From the NCBI RefSeq assembly GCF_026891095.1, contig NZ_JAPTNL010000015.1:25877-89876 (forward strand): a stretch of DNA of 64,000 nucleotides. Reading direction: 5' to 3'. The DNA comes from Roseovarius salincola. GTDB taxonomy: Bacteria; Pseudomonadota; Alphaproteobacteria; Rhodobacterales; Rhodobacteraceae. How positions within the stretch are numbered: the first letter of the stretch is position 1; the number at the start of each line of letters is the position of its first letter. This document shows, one piece after another, positions 52,223-61,594 of the stretch. The position numbers and the translations under genes were made by a program. The notes below the pieces were generated by a model. That model saw only the letters and a program-made list of their open reading frames with translations. It was not told the origin of the DNA and made no database searches.

Positions 52223-53398
52223 ATGACCGACATCGTGATTCTGGATGGTGCGCGCAGCGCGATCGGGACATTCGGCGGATTGCTGTCTGGCATCCCGCCC
52301 AGCCAGCTGGGCGCCAGCGTGGCAAGCGCCGCGATGGAGCGCGCGGGCGTCGAACCGGGGCAGATCGGCCAGGTTGTCTTTGGCCATGTGATCAACACCG
52401 AGCCCAAGGACATGTATCTGAGCCGCGTCGCCGCAATGGGTGCGGGCATCCCCGACACGACCCCGGCGATGAACGTCAACAGGTTGTGCGGGTCCGGCGC
52501 GCAGGCCATCGTTTCGGCGGCGCAGTCGCTGATGCTGGGCGATGCGGATTTCGCGCTGGCGGGGGGCGCCGAAAGCATGAGCCGGTCGCCCTTCATCGTG
52601 CCCGATCAACGCTGGGGCGCCAAGATGGGCGACGTGCGCACGCTCGACATGATGCTGGGCGCGCTCAACTGTCCGTTCGGCACCGGGCATATGGGCGTCA
52701 CCGCCGAGAACGTCGCCGCCGAGCATGACATCGACCGCGCGGCGCAGGACGCGTTTGCGCTGGAAAGCCAGCGGCGCGCGGCGGCGGCCATCGAGGCGGG
52801 GCATTTCAAGGACCAGATCGTCCCGATCGAGGTGCGCGTGAAGCGCGACACCGTCGCTTTTGACACCGACGAGCACCCCAAGCCCACCACAGCCGAGGCG
52901 CTGGCCGGGCTGCGCGCGGCCTTTCAGAAGGACGGCACGGTCACGGCGGGCAATGCCAGCGGCATCAATGACGGCGCGGCGGCGATGGTCTTGGCGCGCG
53001 CCGAAGCGGCCGAGGCCGCCGGGCTGAAGCCGCGCGCGCGAATCCTGGGTTATGCCACGGCCGGTGTGCGCCCCGAGGTGATGGGCATCGGGCCGGTGCC
53101 TGCGGTCGAGAAACTTCTGGAACGCACCGGGCTGACCGCCGGGGATTTCGACGTGATCGAATCGAACGAGGCCTTCGCGGCGCAGGCATTGGCGGTCAAC
53201 AAGGCGCTTGGGCTGGACGGCGCGCGGGTGAACCCCAATGGCGGCGCAATCGCGCTTGGCCATCCGGTCGGCGCGACCGGCGCGATCATCACGATCAAGG
53301 CGCTTTATGAACTGGAGCGCATCGGCGCCAAGCGCGCGCTTGTGACCATGTGCATCGGCGGCGGCCAGGGGATCGCGCTGGCGCTGGAGCGGACCTGA
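52223..53398 (+). CDS. Acetyl-CoA C-acetyltransferase-type thiolase
   Basis: 391 residues. The nucleophilic C89 lies in NRLCGSGAQA, the His in GGAIALGHPVGATGA and the second Cys in MCIGGGQG, the full thiolase triad. EHDIDRAAQD and ESNEAFAAQALAVNKAL are standard. It condenses or cleaves acetoacetyl-CoA or a longer 3-ketoacyl-CoA. It appears monocistronic with no phaB or bktB partner, so PHB synthesis versus fatty-acid degradation is undecided. Confidence 0.93.
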   Translation: MTDIVILDGARSAIGTFGGLLSGIPPSQLGASVASAAMERAGVEPGQIGQVVFGHVINTEPKDMYLSRVAAMGAGIPDTTPAMNVNRLCGSGAQAIVSAAQSLMLGDADFALAGGAESMSRSPFIVPDQRWGAKMGDVRTLDMMLGALNCPFGTGHMGVTAENVAAEHDIDRAAQDAFALESQRRAAAAIEAGHFKDQIVPIEVRVKRDTVAFDTDEHPKPTTAEALAGLRAAFQKDGTVTAGNASGINDGAAAMVLARAEAAEAAGLKPRARILGYATAGVRPEVMGIGPVPAVEKLLERTGLTAGDFDVIESNEAFAAQALAVNKALGLDGARVNPNGGAIALGHPVGATGAIITIKALYELERIGAKRALVTMCIGGGQGIALALERT

Positions 53399-53405
53399 GG
53401 CCCGG

Positions 53406-53978
53406 TCAGGCCGGTTCGACCGTGCCTTCCCAGAGGCCCGGATAGAGCGTGACGAAGCCCGTGGGGTCGACTTCTAGCTGGAACGAACTGCCGGTCTGTT
53501 CGCCCTGATAAAGCACATGCGCCAGCGTGCCGCCCGCCGCATAGGTCTGATCGAGCGGTTCGAGCCGGGCGTCGGGGTAGCGCAGCCATGCGGCGCGGGT
53601 GGTCAGGCTGGGCGCGCTTTGCGCGGCGAGGCGGCGCAGCGGCATGAGGTTCGTGGCCGGGGTGAAAGACAGATCGAGGTCATGTGCCTGTCCCACCTGA
53701 GGCTGCGCTTCGCCGTTCATGATCCAATGCCCCTTGTCGCATTCAAGCTGGATGCGGACCTCCCGACCCTCATGAACACCCGCGATATCGGCGCTTTGGG
53801 TCTGCCAGCCGGGATCGCAGCGCAGGATATAATCGAGCGCCGCAAAGCCGGTATCGTCGCGAAACCGCGCATGGCCCAGAAGAACCCAGCCGTGATCGGT
53901 CTGCGAGAGCGTGCATTTGTCCTCACCCTCGCCATCGAGCGCACGCCAATGGGCGGTGGCCACCTGCTGCCCTGTCAT
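53406..53978 (-). CDS. Putative glycolipid-binding family protein
   Basis: 190 residues. A beta-rich protein with HWRALDGEGEDKCTL near the N-terminus, GFAALDYILRCDPGWQTQSA, LECDKGHWIMNGE, DLDLSFTPATNLMPLRRL and WLRYPDARLEPLDQTY, the pattern of the PF06475 family (putative glycolipid binding, formerly DUF1089). It has no signal peptide. The name rests on a structure-based guess; no activity is established. Convergent with the thiolase, 7-bp gap. Confidence 0.85.
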   Translation of the reverse strand: MTGQQVATAHWRALDGEGEDKCTLSQTDHGWVLLGHARFRDDTGFAALDYILRCDPGWQTQSADIAGVHEGREVRIQLECDKGHWIMNGEAQPQVGQAHDLDLSFTPATNLMPLRRLAAQSAPSLTTRAAWLRYPDARLEPLDQTYAAGGTLAHVLYQGEQTGSSFQLEVDPTGFVTLYPGLWEGTVEPA

Positions 53979-54136
53979 TGCTGCGTTCCTTCTTTCGGGT
54001 GATTGAGAGCACCTCAGGGTAGGCTGCGAAAGGGGGCGGCATCAAGCCCGCAGCGACGGCGCGGTTTAACAGGATTTTCAACATAGTCGCGGATGGTCGG
54101 CGTGTTCTCGGGTGACAGGGTTGACGGAGATAAGGC

Positions 54137-56353
54137 ATGAGCCTTGCCAACAAACTGGCGGAAGAACGCCGCGCGCGCCTGGCAGCGCAGCGGCTTCTGG
54201 AGCAGAAGCAGGCCGAGCTTCAGGCCGCCAATCGCAAGCTTGGCAAGCACGCGATGCGGCTTTCGGACGAGATCGTCTCGACCCGTGCCGAGGTCGAAAC
54301 CGTGCGCGACGAGAATCGCCGGGTGAAATCCGACCTGACCGTCGCCAACCAGAAGGTCGAGATCGCCGAGCGCCGGTTGTGGCATTCGATCCAGACCTTT
54401 CAGGACGGTTTCGCCGTGTTCGATGCCGATAGCCTGCTGATCGCGGCCAATCACGCCTGGCTGTCCGTGTTCGACGGTCTTGAGGCGGTGCGCCCCGGCA
54501 TCCGCTATGTCGAGATCCTGCAGATCCTGACCGACGAAGGCATTGTCGATATCGGCGAGACCGACCCGGCGCAGTGGCGCGAAAGGATGCTGGACCGCTG
54601 GCAGGGCAACGACCCCTCGCCCGAGGTGATCCGCCTGTGGAACGGCGCTTATATCAAGCTCATCGACGAGCGCGGGCAGGATGGCGACGTGGTGAATCTG
54701 GCGCTGAACATCACCGACACGATCCGCTATGAAAAGGAGCTGAAGGAGGCACGGCGCAGGGCCGAGGATTCAAGCCGGGCGAAATCCTCGTTCCTGGCGA
54801 ACATGAGCCATGAAATCCGCACGCCGATGAATGGCGTTGTGGGCATGGCCGAACTGTTGATGGAAACCGGCCTGACGACGGAGCAACGGCTTTATGCCGA
54901 TACGATCCGCAATTCGGGCGAAGCGCTGCTGGTGATCATCAACGACGTGCTGGATTATTCCAAGATAGAGGCTGGCAAGCTGGTGCTGCACCAGGAACCG
55001 TTCGACCTGGAAAGGGCAGTGCTGGAACTGGTGATGCTGATGCAAGCCAATGCGCGCAGCAAGGGGCTGGACCTGCTGGTGGATTACGACATGTTCCTGC
55101 CCTCGCGCTTTACCGGCGATCCGGGGCGTATCCGGCAGGTGCTGACCAATCTCATGGGCAACGCGATGAAGTTCACCAGCGAGGGGCATGTCCTGGTCCG
55201 GGTGGTGGGCATGCCCGGCGACGCGGGCGATCCGGGGAAAACCGCAAGGCTGCATATCACCGTCGAGGATACCGGCATCGGCATCGCATCCGACAAGATC
55301 CAGCACATCTTCGGCGAGTTCAACCAGGTCGAGGATGCGCAGAACCGCAAGTTCGAGGGCACGGGACTGGGGCTTGCCATCTCGAAGAAGCTGGTGACGC
55401 TGATGGGCGGCGACATCTGGGTGGAATCGATCGAGGGGCGGGGGTCGAGTTTCGGGATCGCGCTGAGCCTGCCTGTCGAGGCGCCGCTGGATCCCGAATT
55501 GCTGCGCCTGCCGCCGGGGATCGGGCGGGCGCTGATCGTGGAGCCGCATGACACCAGCCGCGCGATTCTTGAAAAGCAGCTTGGGGTTCTTGGACTCGAG
55601 ACCGTCGCCTGCGCCAGCGCCGCCGAGGCGCTGGAGCGGCTGGAAGGGGTCGATCTTGTGCTGAGCGATCATCACATGCAGGCGATGGACGGGATGGAAC
55701 TGGCCGAGGCGCTGCGCGAGGGCGGTCACGAGATGCCCGTCATCCTGCTGAGTGCGTCGACGGGCAGCGCCGAGCAGGACCCGGCGCGGCGTTTCGTGCA
55801 GGCGGTGATGCAAAAACCGGTTTCGCGCCCTGACCTGTTCGCGGCGCTGCAATCGGTGGCGCCGGGAGTGAGCGCCAAAGCCGCCGAGCCGCGCACGATG
55901 CGGGTCCTGGCCGCCGAGGACAACCGCACCAACCGGCTGGTCTTTTCAAAAATGGTGCAGGCGCTGGATATCGAGCTGGAATTCGCCGAGGACGGCGCGC
56001 AGGCGGTCGCCCTTTTCCGGTCGTTCCGGCCCGATATCGTTTTCATGGATATCTCGATGCCCGGCATGGACGGCAAGGAGGCGACCACACGCATTCGCGA
56101 CATCGAAGACAGCGGCGACGGCGGGCATGTTCCCGTCGTGGCGATGACGGCCCATGCGATGGACGGGGATGAGGCCGGAATCCTGGATGCGGGCCTCGAC
56201 CACTATCTGACCAAGCCACTGCGCAAGGACGCGATCCTGAGCCATATACGCGACGCGCGCCCGGAGGGGGTACGCCCGCCCGAGGCAGAAGTTCAATCCG
56301 ACGGCGGGCGCAGGAATACCGGCTTGTCGGGCGAGGACATCGCGGCAACGTAG
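54137..56353 (+). CDS. Hybrid sensor histidine kinase with two receiver domains
   Basis: 738 residues, soluble. Residues 1-80 form a coiled coil (EERRARLAAQRLLEQKQAEL), 85-200 a PAS-like sensor (TFQDGFAVFDADSLLIAANH), then a DHp domain with H225 in NMSHEIRTPMNG and a CATPase domain with LTNLMGNAMKF (N box), EDTGIGI (G1) and FEGTGLGLAIS (G2). Receiver 1 (about 455-570) has D511 (LVLSDHH) but its first acidic pair reads VEPHD. Receiver 2 (about 585-710) has AAEDN, D638 (VFMDISMPGMDG) and a Lys in LTKPL. The 3' end overlaps convergent yaaA by 61 bp. No cognate regulator gene is adjacent. Confidence 0.93.
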   Translation: MSLANKLAEERRARLAAQRLLEQKQAELQAANRKLGKHAMRLSDEIVSTRAEVETVRDENRRVKSDLTVANQKVEIAERRLWHSIQTFQDGFAVFDADSLLIAANHAWLSVFDGLEAVRPGIRYVEILQILTDEGIVDIGETDPAQWRERMLDRWQGNDPSPEVIRLWNGAYIKLIDERGQDGDVVNLALNITDTIRYEKELKEARRRAEDSSRAKSSFLANMSHEIRTPMNGVVGMAELLMETGLTTEQRLYADTIRNSGEALLVIINDVLDYSKIEAGKLVLHQEPFDLERAVLELVMLMQANARSKGLDLLVDYDMFLPSRFTGDPGRIRQVLTNLMGNAMKFTSEGHVLVRVVGMPGDAGDPGKTARLHITVEDTGIGIASDKIQHIFGEFNQVEDAQNRKFEGTGLGLAISKKLVTLMGGDIWVESIEGRGSSFGIALSLPVEAPLDPELLRLPPGIGRALIVEPHDTSRAILEKQLGVLGLETVACASAAEALERLEGVDLVLSDHHMQAMDGMELAEALREGGHEMPVILLSASTGSAEQDPARRFVQAVMQKPVSRPDLFAALQSVAPGVSAKAAEPRTMRVLAAEDNRTNRLVFSKMVQALDIELEFAEDGAQAVALFRSFRPDIVFMDISMPGMDGKEATTRIRDIEDSGDGGHVPVVAMTAHAMDGDEAGILDAGLDHYLTKPLRKDAILSHIRDARPEGVRPPEAEVQSDGGRRNTGLSGEDIAAT

Positions 56354-57054
56354 CGATATCCGCCGGTGTCGAAATCGCAAAGCGCCCCGGGGTCCGTCAG
56401 GCGGTGCTGGATGATGAAGCGGGCCATCGCGCCACGGGCGCGCTTGGCGTAGAAGCTGACGATCTTGGGGCCGCCCGGTTTTTCCTCCATGAAGACCGGA
56501 GTGATCACGCGCAGCTTCAGCGCATCCATATCGACGGCGCCGAAATATTCCTGGCTGGCGCAATTCACCAACACGTCCGAGCGCACTGACCCGGCCTGTT
56601 GATTGAGCGCCTGCGCGATCTTGTCGCCCCAGTAGTCATAGAGCGTCCTGCCCATTTCGGTTTTCAGGCGGCTGCCCATTTCCAGCCGGTAGGGGCGGAT
56701 CGCATCGAGCGGGCGCAGGATGCCGTAAAGCCCCGACAGAATGCGGAAATGATCCTGCGCCCAGGCAAGTTCATCGGCATCGAGCGAGGACGCCTCGAGC
56801 CCCTGATACGTGTCGCCCGCAAAGGCGAGCGCGGCGGGTTTCTCATCCAGGTCGCCAAAGCCGCTGAACCGGTCACGATTGAGCCGGGCAAGGTTCTCGC
56901 TGATTTTCATCAGCTTGCGCAGCTCGTCGACCGACAGCCCACGGGCCACCTCGGCCAGTTCGTCGGCCTGCGCCTGAAAGGCGGGGCGCGTGGCCTTGAT
57001 CCCGTCTACGGGATCGGTGTTCATCTTCTTGGCGGGCGAAACAACAACCAACAT
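56293..57054 (-). CDS. yaaA: Peroxide stress protein YaaA
   Basis: 253 residues from ATG 57054. Family motifs: MLVVVSPAKKM at the start, LMKISENLARLNRDRF, AFAGDTYQGL, ILSGLYGILRPLDAIRPYRLE, VNCASQEYF and IVSFYAKRARGAMARFI. E. coli YaaA lowers free iron and protects DNA under H2O2 stress. The last 61 bases overlap the end of the hybrid kinase gene on the other strand. Confidence 0.95.
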   Translation of the reverse strand: MLVVVSPAKKMNTDPVDGIKATRPAFQAQADELAEVARGLSVDELRKLMKISENLARLNRDRFSGFGDLDEKPAALAFAGDTYQGLEASSLDADELAWAQDHFRILSGLYGILRPLDAIRPYRLEMGSRLKTEMGRTLYDYWGDKIAQALNQQAGSVRSDVLVNCASQEYFGAVDMDALKLRVITPVFMEEKPGGPKIVSFYAKRARGAMARFIIQHRLTDPGALCDFDTGGYRYVAAMSSPDKPVFLRPPSD

Positions 57055-57088
57055 GTTCGGGCTTCCTGTGTTTGGGCTTGCCGCAGAT

Positions 57089-59128
57089 TTAGTCCGCCCT
57101 GTGCAGAACGTCCAGAAAGGCGGGTCCGAAACGTTCGGCGCGCCGTTCGCCAAGGATGCGGGCCAGCCCTTCGAGATCGTCGGGTCGCGACGACGCGACG
57201 CGCGCCAGTACCGAGGCCGAGCAGCTGAGCGGCTTGTCGATGCCCGCCTCGCCGCGCGCCAGATCGGCCTGAACCTCGAGCAGGCGATCATAGAGCGACC
57301 CGGCGGCGCGCCCCGCCAGCTTGCGGCGGGTGGGATGCATGGCAGCGGCCTCGCCGTTGATGACGGTCAGGAAGTCATCGCCATAACGTTCGAGCTTCTT
57401 GGCGCCGACACCGCCGATGCGCGCCATCTCGTCAAGGCTGGCGGGGCGGGTTTCGGCCATCTCGATCAGGGTGCGGTCGTTGAAAACCACATAGGCGGGC
57501 ACCTTGGCGGCCTCGGCCAAGGCGCGGCGCTTGGCCTTGAGCGCCGAGAGAAGCGGCGCGTCTTCGTCCGAGACCAGCGCCTTGGCGGCGGGGCGGCGCG
57601 ATTTCGACACCAGCGTGTCGCGGCGCAGGGTGATGGATTCCTCGTCGCGCAGGATCGGGCGGGCGCGGTCGGTCATGCGCAGCGCGCCGTGGCGCTCGGG
57701 ATCGGGGCGCACAAGATCGTGGCCCATCATCTGGCGGAACACGCCCTGCCATGTGCGCCGGTCCAGGTCGCGCCCGACCCCGAAGGTGGGCAAAGCGTCA
57801 TGACCGCGCTCACGCACCTTGTCGGTTTCGTTCCCGGTCAGGATGTCGATCAGGTGCCCGGCGCCGAAACGTTCCTCGGTGCGCAGGATCGCCGAGAGCG
57901 CCTTGCGCACCGCCAGCGTGCCGTCGAAGGTTTCGGGCGGGGTGTCGCACAGATCGCAATTGCCGCAGGGCGTGGACTTTTCGCCGAAATAGCCCAGCAG
58001 CGTGGCGCGGCGGCATTCCAGCGCCTCGGCCAGACCCAGAAGCGCGTTGAGGCGGCCATGATCGGCCATGCGGCGTTCGGGGGGCGCAAGCCCCTCGTCG
58101 ATCTGGGCGCGGCGCAGGCGGATATCATCGGGGCCGAACAGGGTGAGGGTTTCGGCCGGTGCGCCATCGCGCCCGGCGCGGCCGATTTCCTGGTAATAGG
58201 CCTCGATCGACTTGGGCAGGTCGGCATGGGCCACCCAGCGGATATCGGGCTTGTCCACGCCCATCCCGAAGGCGACCGTGGCGACGACGATCAGCCCGTC
58301 ATCGGTGTTGAAGCGGGTTTCCACGTCGCGCCGGTCCTGCGGTTCCATCCCGCCGTGATAGTGGCAGGCGTTGTGGCCGGATTGGCGCAGGGCGGTGGCA
58401 AGGCTTTCAGTGCGCGCGCGGGTGCCGCAATAGATGATGCCCGACTGGCCCTTGCGGGCGGCGGCGAAGTCCATGATCTGCTTGCGCGGGCTGTCCTTGG
58501 GCGCGAAGGCAAGGTGGATGTTGGGGCGATCGAACCCACGCAGGAAGCTTTGCGGCGCCTCGCCGTCGAACAGCTTTTCGACGATCTCGACCTGGGTTTC
58601 GGCATCTGCGGTGGCGGTGAAGGCGGCCAGCGGCACATCTAGCGCGCGGCGCAACTCCCCGATCCTGAGGTAGTCAGGGCGGAAATCATGGCCCCATTGG
58701 CTGACGCAATGCGCCTCGTCCACGGCGATCAGAGTGACGCCGATCCGGCGCAGCATCCCCATTGCGGACCCGGCGGCCAGACGTTCGGGCGCGATGTAAA
58801 GCAGCTTGAGGCGGCCTGCCTCCAGCGCCTCCCAGACCGCGGCGGTTTCCTCTTCGGTATTGCCCGAAGTAAGCGCGCCCGCTTCGACCCCGGCCTCGCG
58901 CAGGGCGCGCACCTGGTCGCGCATCAGCGCGATCAGCGGTGAGATCACCACGGTCACGCCGTCGCGCATCAGCGCGGGAAGCTGGAAACACAGGGATTTA
59001 CCGCCGCCCGTGGGCATGATCGCCAGCACGTTCTCTCCGCGCGCCACTGCGGTCACGATGTCTTCCTGCCCGGGGCGGAAGGCATCGAATCCGAACACGT
59101 CGCGCAAAAGCGTGGCAGCGCCTGGCAT
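57089..59128 (-). CDS. recQ: ATP-dependent DNA helicase RecQ
   Basis: 679 residues. A 3'-5' superfamily 2 helicase. Walker A TGGGKS (40-45), DEAH 137-140 in AVDEAHCVSQWGHDFRPDY with the aromatic-rich loop, VATVAFGMGVDKPDIRWV and QEIGRAGRDG (motifs V/VI). The zinc-binding region is ECRRATLLGYFGE plus CGNCDLC. A winged-helix RQC domain follows, then an HRDC domain (about 515-590, YVVFNDRTLIEMA) and a second HRDC-like C-terminal segment. 34 bases upstream of yaaA on the same strand, so both may share a transcript. Confidence 0.97.
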   Translation of the reverse strand: MPGAATLLRDVFGFDAFRPGQEDIVTAVARGENVLAIMPTGGGKSLCFQLPALMRDGVTVVISPLIALMRDQVRALREAGVEAGALTSGNTEEETAAVWEALEAGRLKLLYIAPERLAAGSAMGMLRRIGVTLIAVDEAHCVSQWGHDFRPDYLRIGELRRALDVPLAAFTATADAETQVEIVEKLFDGEAPQSFLRGFDRPNIHLAFAPKDSPRKQIMDFAAARKGQSGIIYCGTRARTESLATALRQSGHNACHYHGGMEPQDRRDVETRFNTDDGLIVVATVAFGMGVDKPDIRWVAHADLPKSIEAYYQEIGRAGRDGAPAETLTLFGPDDIRLRRAQIDEGLAPPERRMADHGRLNALLGLAEALECRRATLLGYFGEKSTPCGNCDLCDTPPETFDGTLAVRKALSAILRTEERFGAGHLIDILTGNETDKVRERGHDALPTFGVGRDLDRRTWQGVFRQMMGHDLVRPDPERHGALRMTDRARPILRDEESITLRRDTLVSKSRRPAAKALVSDEDAPLLSALKAKRRALAEAAKVPAYVVFNDRTLIEMAETRPASLDEMARIGGVGAKKLERYGDDFLTVINGEAAAMHPTRRKLAGRAAGSLYDRLLEVQADLARGEAGIDKPLSCSASVLARVASSRPDDLEGLARILGERRAERFGPAFLDVLHRAD

Positions 59129-59203
59129 TTAAGTCCTGCAATTCTTGTCAATCTGCTCTGGGCAGGACTTTTTCACAGACCGATTCGGGGGACAAGGGTT
59201 CTG

Positions 59204-59491
59204 TCAGTAAAACGCCATCATGTTGTTGGTCAGGATGATGCGCAGGGCATATACCGCGATCAGCGCGACCAGCGGCGCAAGGTCGATCCCCGACATCGGC
59301 GGCAGGATGCGCCGGATCGGCCGGTAGAGCGGTTCGAGCAGGCGGTTGAGCATGTCCCAGATACGCGCGACGAACTGCTGATGCAGGTTGAGGACCTGGA
59401 AATTGATCAGCCAGCTCATGATCACATGCGCGATGATGAAGAACCACAGCACGTCGAGGATCAGCATCAGGATCTGGAAAATGGAATACAT
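59204..59491 (-). CDS. YggT-family membrane protein
   Basis: 95 residues with two hydrophobic helices (ILMLILDVLWFFIIAHVIMSW and LVALIAVYALRIIL) and the YggT pattern LLEPLYRPIRRILPPMSGIDLAPL. The family is found in bacteria and plastids and is linked to membrane organisation or cell division, with no firm biochemical function. It stands alone here. Confidence 0.9.
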   Translation of the reverse strand: MYSIFQILMLILDVLWFFIIAHVIMSWLINFQVLNLHQQFVARIWDMLNRLLEPLYRPIRRILPPMSGIDLAPLVALIAVYALRIILTNNMMAFY

Positions 59492-59620
59492 CGGCTTGCC
59501 CTTCGTGACGAAACGCCCAAGACCTAAGCGCGCCCGCTCAAAAGCGCAAGTCTGACGCGGGGTTGCGGTTGACGCCGCCGCCCGTGGCCCTGAAAACCCC
59601 GCTCAGCAAGGAGAGCTTTC

Positions 59621-60157
59621 ATGTATCCGTTCCTGCGCATGGTCTGGCAGATGTTCAAGCATCGCAACGACCCGCCGCTTCCGCTGACCGGCACTCACGT
59701 GTCGCGCCATATCTGCATGCCCTGGGATATCGACCTGTGGTGGGAGCTGAACAATGGCCGCACCCTGACGCTGTTCGATCTGGGGCGCATTCCGCTGGCG
59801 CAGCGCGTCGGGCTGATCCCGGCGCTCAGGCGCAAGGCCTGGGGGCTGGTGGTGGCGGGGGGATCGGTGCGTTACCGGCGCCGCATCCGCGCGTTCGAGG
59901 TGATCGACATGCGCTCGCGTGCCGTGTGGTGGGATGACAAGTTCATCTATATCGAGCAATCCATGTGGAAAGCTTCGGGGGAGTGCGCCAACCATATTCT
60001 CCTGCGCACCGCCGTGACCGGTCGTGACGGGATCGTTCCACCGCACGAAGTCATGGCCGAAGTGGGCCAGGAGGCTATCCGTCCCGAGGCGCCGGACTGG
60101 GTCAGCGCCTGGATCGAGGCCGACAGCGCCCGGCCCTGGCCCCCCATGCAGGAATAG
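59621..60157 (+). CDS. Hotdog-fold acyl-CoA thioesterase-like protein
   Basis: 178 residues, with AAGGAG 9 bases upstream of the ATG. The hotdog pattern CMPWDIDLWWELNNGRTLTLFDLGR resembles the D-x-D...NNxxY/R motif of 4HBT_2-type thioesterases (YbgC/FadM-like, also the THEM6 group). A pairing strand (VIDMRSRAVWWDDKFIYIEQSMW) follows. It probably hydrolyses an acyl-CoA thioester. Substrate unknown. The N-terminal MYPFLRMVWQMF is amphipathic and may contact the membrane. Confidence 0.82.
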   Translation: MYPFLRMVWQMFKHRNDPPLPLTGTHVSRHICMPWDIDLWWELNNGRTLTLFDLGRIPLAQRVGLIPALRRKAWGLVVAGGSVRYRRRIRAFEVIDMRSRAVWWDDKFIYIEQSMWKASGECANHILLRTAVTGRDGIVPPHEVMAEVGQEAIRPEAPDWVSAWIEADSARPWPPMQE

Positions 60158-60208
60158 CTTGCAAGCCCGCGCACCAGCCTGTCATATCGCCACCAGCGAG
60201 GGTTGAGC

Positions 60209-61594
60209 ATGGCGGTTATTTCACAGCGTAAGCGCATATGGGGCTGGTTCTTTTTCGATTGGGCCAGCCAGCCCTATCACACCCTGCTTGTCACCTTCAT
60301 CTTCGGGCCGTTCTTTGCCGCGACCGCGGCAGAGTATTTCATGAACACGGGGCTGAGCGAAACCGCTGCGGATGCCCGCGCGCAAAGCCTATGGTCGCTC
60401 TGGCTGACGGTGACGGGGCTTGTGATCGGGCTGGGTGCGCCACTGATGGGGGCGCTCGCGGATACCACGGGACGTCGCCTGCCCTGGATCGTCGGCTTCT
60501 CGGCGCTTTACGTGATCGGCGCCGGCGGACTTTGGTGGACGCTGCCGGACGGGTCGAACATGTGGTGGGCGCTCACCGCCTTCGGGATCGGATTCATCGG
60601 TGCGGAATACGCGCTGATTTTCATCAACTCGCAACTGCCGTCGCTGGGGTCGGACAAGGAGGTCGGCGCGCTGTCGGGCTCGGGCTTCGCCTTTGGCTAT
60701 GCCGGGGGTGTTCTGTCGCTGGCGATCATGCTGCTTCTGTTCGTCGAGCAGCCCTCGGGCAAGACGCTGATCGGGCTGGACCCGGCCTTTGGCTTCGACG
60801 CCGCGCAAAAGGAGGGCACACGCTTCGTCGGCCCCTTCGTGGCGCTTTGGTATGCGCTGTTCATGATCCCCTATTTCCTCTGGGTGCGCGATATCGGCCC
60901 GCCCGCGCAGGGCAAAGGCGTGGGCGATGCCGTGCGCCTGTTGGTCAAGTCGGTGAAGGCGCTGCGCAAGCGGCTGAGCCTGTCGGCTTATCTCGGATCG
61001 TCCATGATGTATCGCGATGCGCTGAACGGGCTTTACGGTTTTGGCGGCACCTATGCGGTGCTGGTGCTGAACTGGAATATCGTTTCGGTCGGTATCTTCG
61101 GAATCGTCGGTGCGATTTCGGCGGCGCTGTTCAGCTGGGTCGGCGGGCTGGCCGACCGCGCCTTTGGCCCCAAGCCGGTGATCATCACCGCGATCTGGGC
61201 CTTGATCGCGGTCTGCGTCACGGTGGTGAGCATGGATCGCAGCCAGATCTTCGGCCTGCCGCTCGAGGTGGGATCGCGCCTGCCCGACATGGTGTTCTTT
61301 GGCTGTGGCGTATTGATCGGCGGGTTCGGCGGCACGCTTCAGGCCGCCAGCCGTTCGCTAATGGTGCGCCATACCGACCCCGCCGCCCCGACCGAGAGTT
61401 TCGGGCTTTACGGGCTGTCCGGGCGGGCGACGGCTTTTGTCGCTCCGGCGCTGATCGGGACGGTCACCGCCATGAGTGGAAGCGCGCGGATCGGGGTGTC
61501 TCCGGTGATCGGGCTTTTCCTGATCGGCCTCGTGTTGTTAATCTGGGTGAAACCGGAAGGGGACAAGGAAACATGGTCCGTTACCTCAGACTGA
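60209..61594 (+). CDS. UMF1/Atg22-like MFS transporter
   Basis: 461 residues from ATG 60209; a TTG two codons earlier is less likely. About twelve membrane helices with the family start WGWFFFDWASQPYHTLLVTFIFGPFF and the MFS loop GALADTTGRRLPW. The C-terminal half has FGGTLQAASRSLMVRHTDP. Bacterial members are usually called UMF1-family MFS transporters; yeast Atg22 exports amino acids from the vacuole. The bacterial substrate is unknown. The end overlaps mepA by 22 bp. Confidence 0.9.
   Translation: MAVISQRKRIWGWFFFDWASQPYHTLLVTFIFGPFFAATAAEYFMNTGLSETAADARAQSLWSLWLTVTGLVIGLGAPLMGALADTTGRRLPWIVGFSALYVIGAGGLWWTLPDGSNMWWALTAFGIGFIGAEYALIFINSQLPSLGSDKEVGALSGSGFAFGYAGGVLSLAIMLLLFVEQPSGKTLIGLDPAFGFDAAQKEGTRFVGPFVALWYALFMIPYFLWVRDIGPPAQGKGVGDAVRLLVKSVKALRKRLSLSAYLGSSMMYRDALNGLYGFGGTYAVLVLNWNIVSVGIFGIVGAISAALFSWVGGLADRAFGPKPVIITAIWALIAVCVTVVSMDRSQIFGLPLEVGSRLPDMVFFGCGVLIGGFGGTLQAASRSLMVRHTDPAAPTESFGLYGLSGRATAFVAPALIGTVTAMSGSARIGVSPVIGLFLIGLVLLIWVKPEGDKETWSVTSD

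Noticed and set aside
56990..58642. 550-codon plus-strand open frame over recQ
   Set aside because: Antisense shadow of recQ, which carries all helicase motifs.
60238..61572. N-terminal extension of the mepA frame through the MFS transporter gene
   Set aside because: The MFS protein is real in its own frame, and mepA has a perfect lipoprotein signal starting at 61573.
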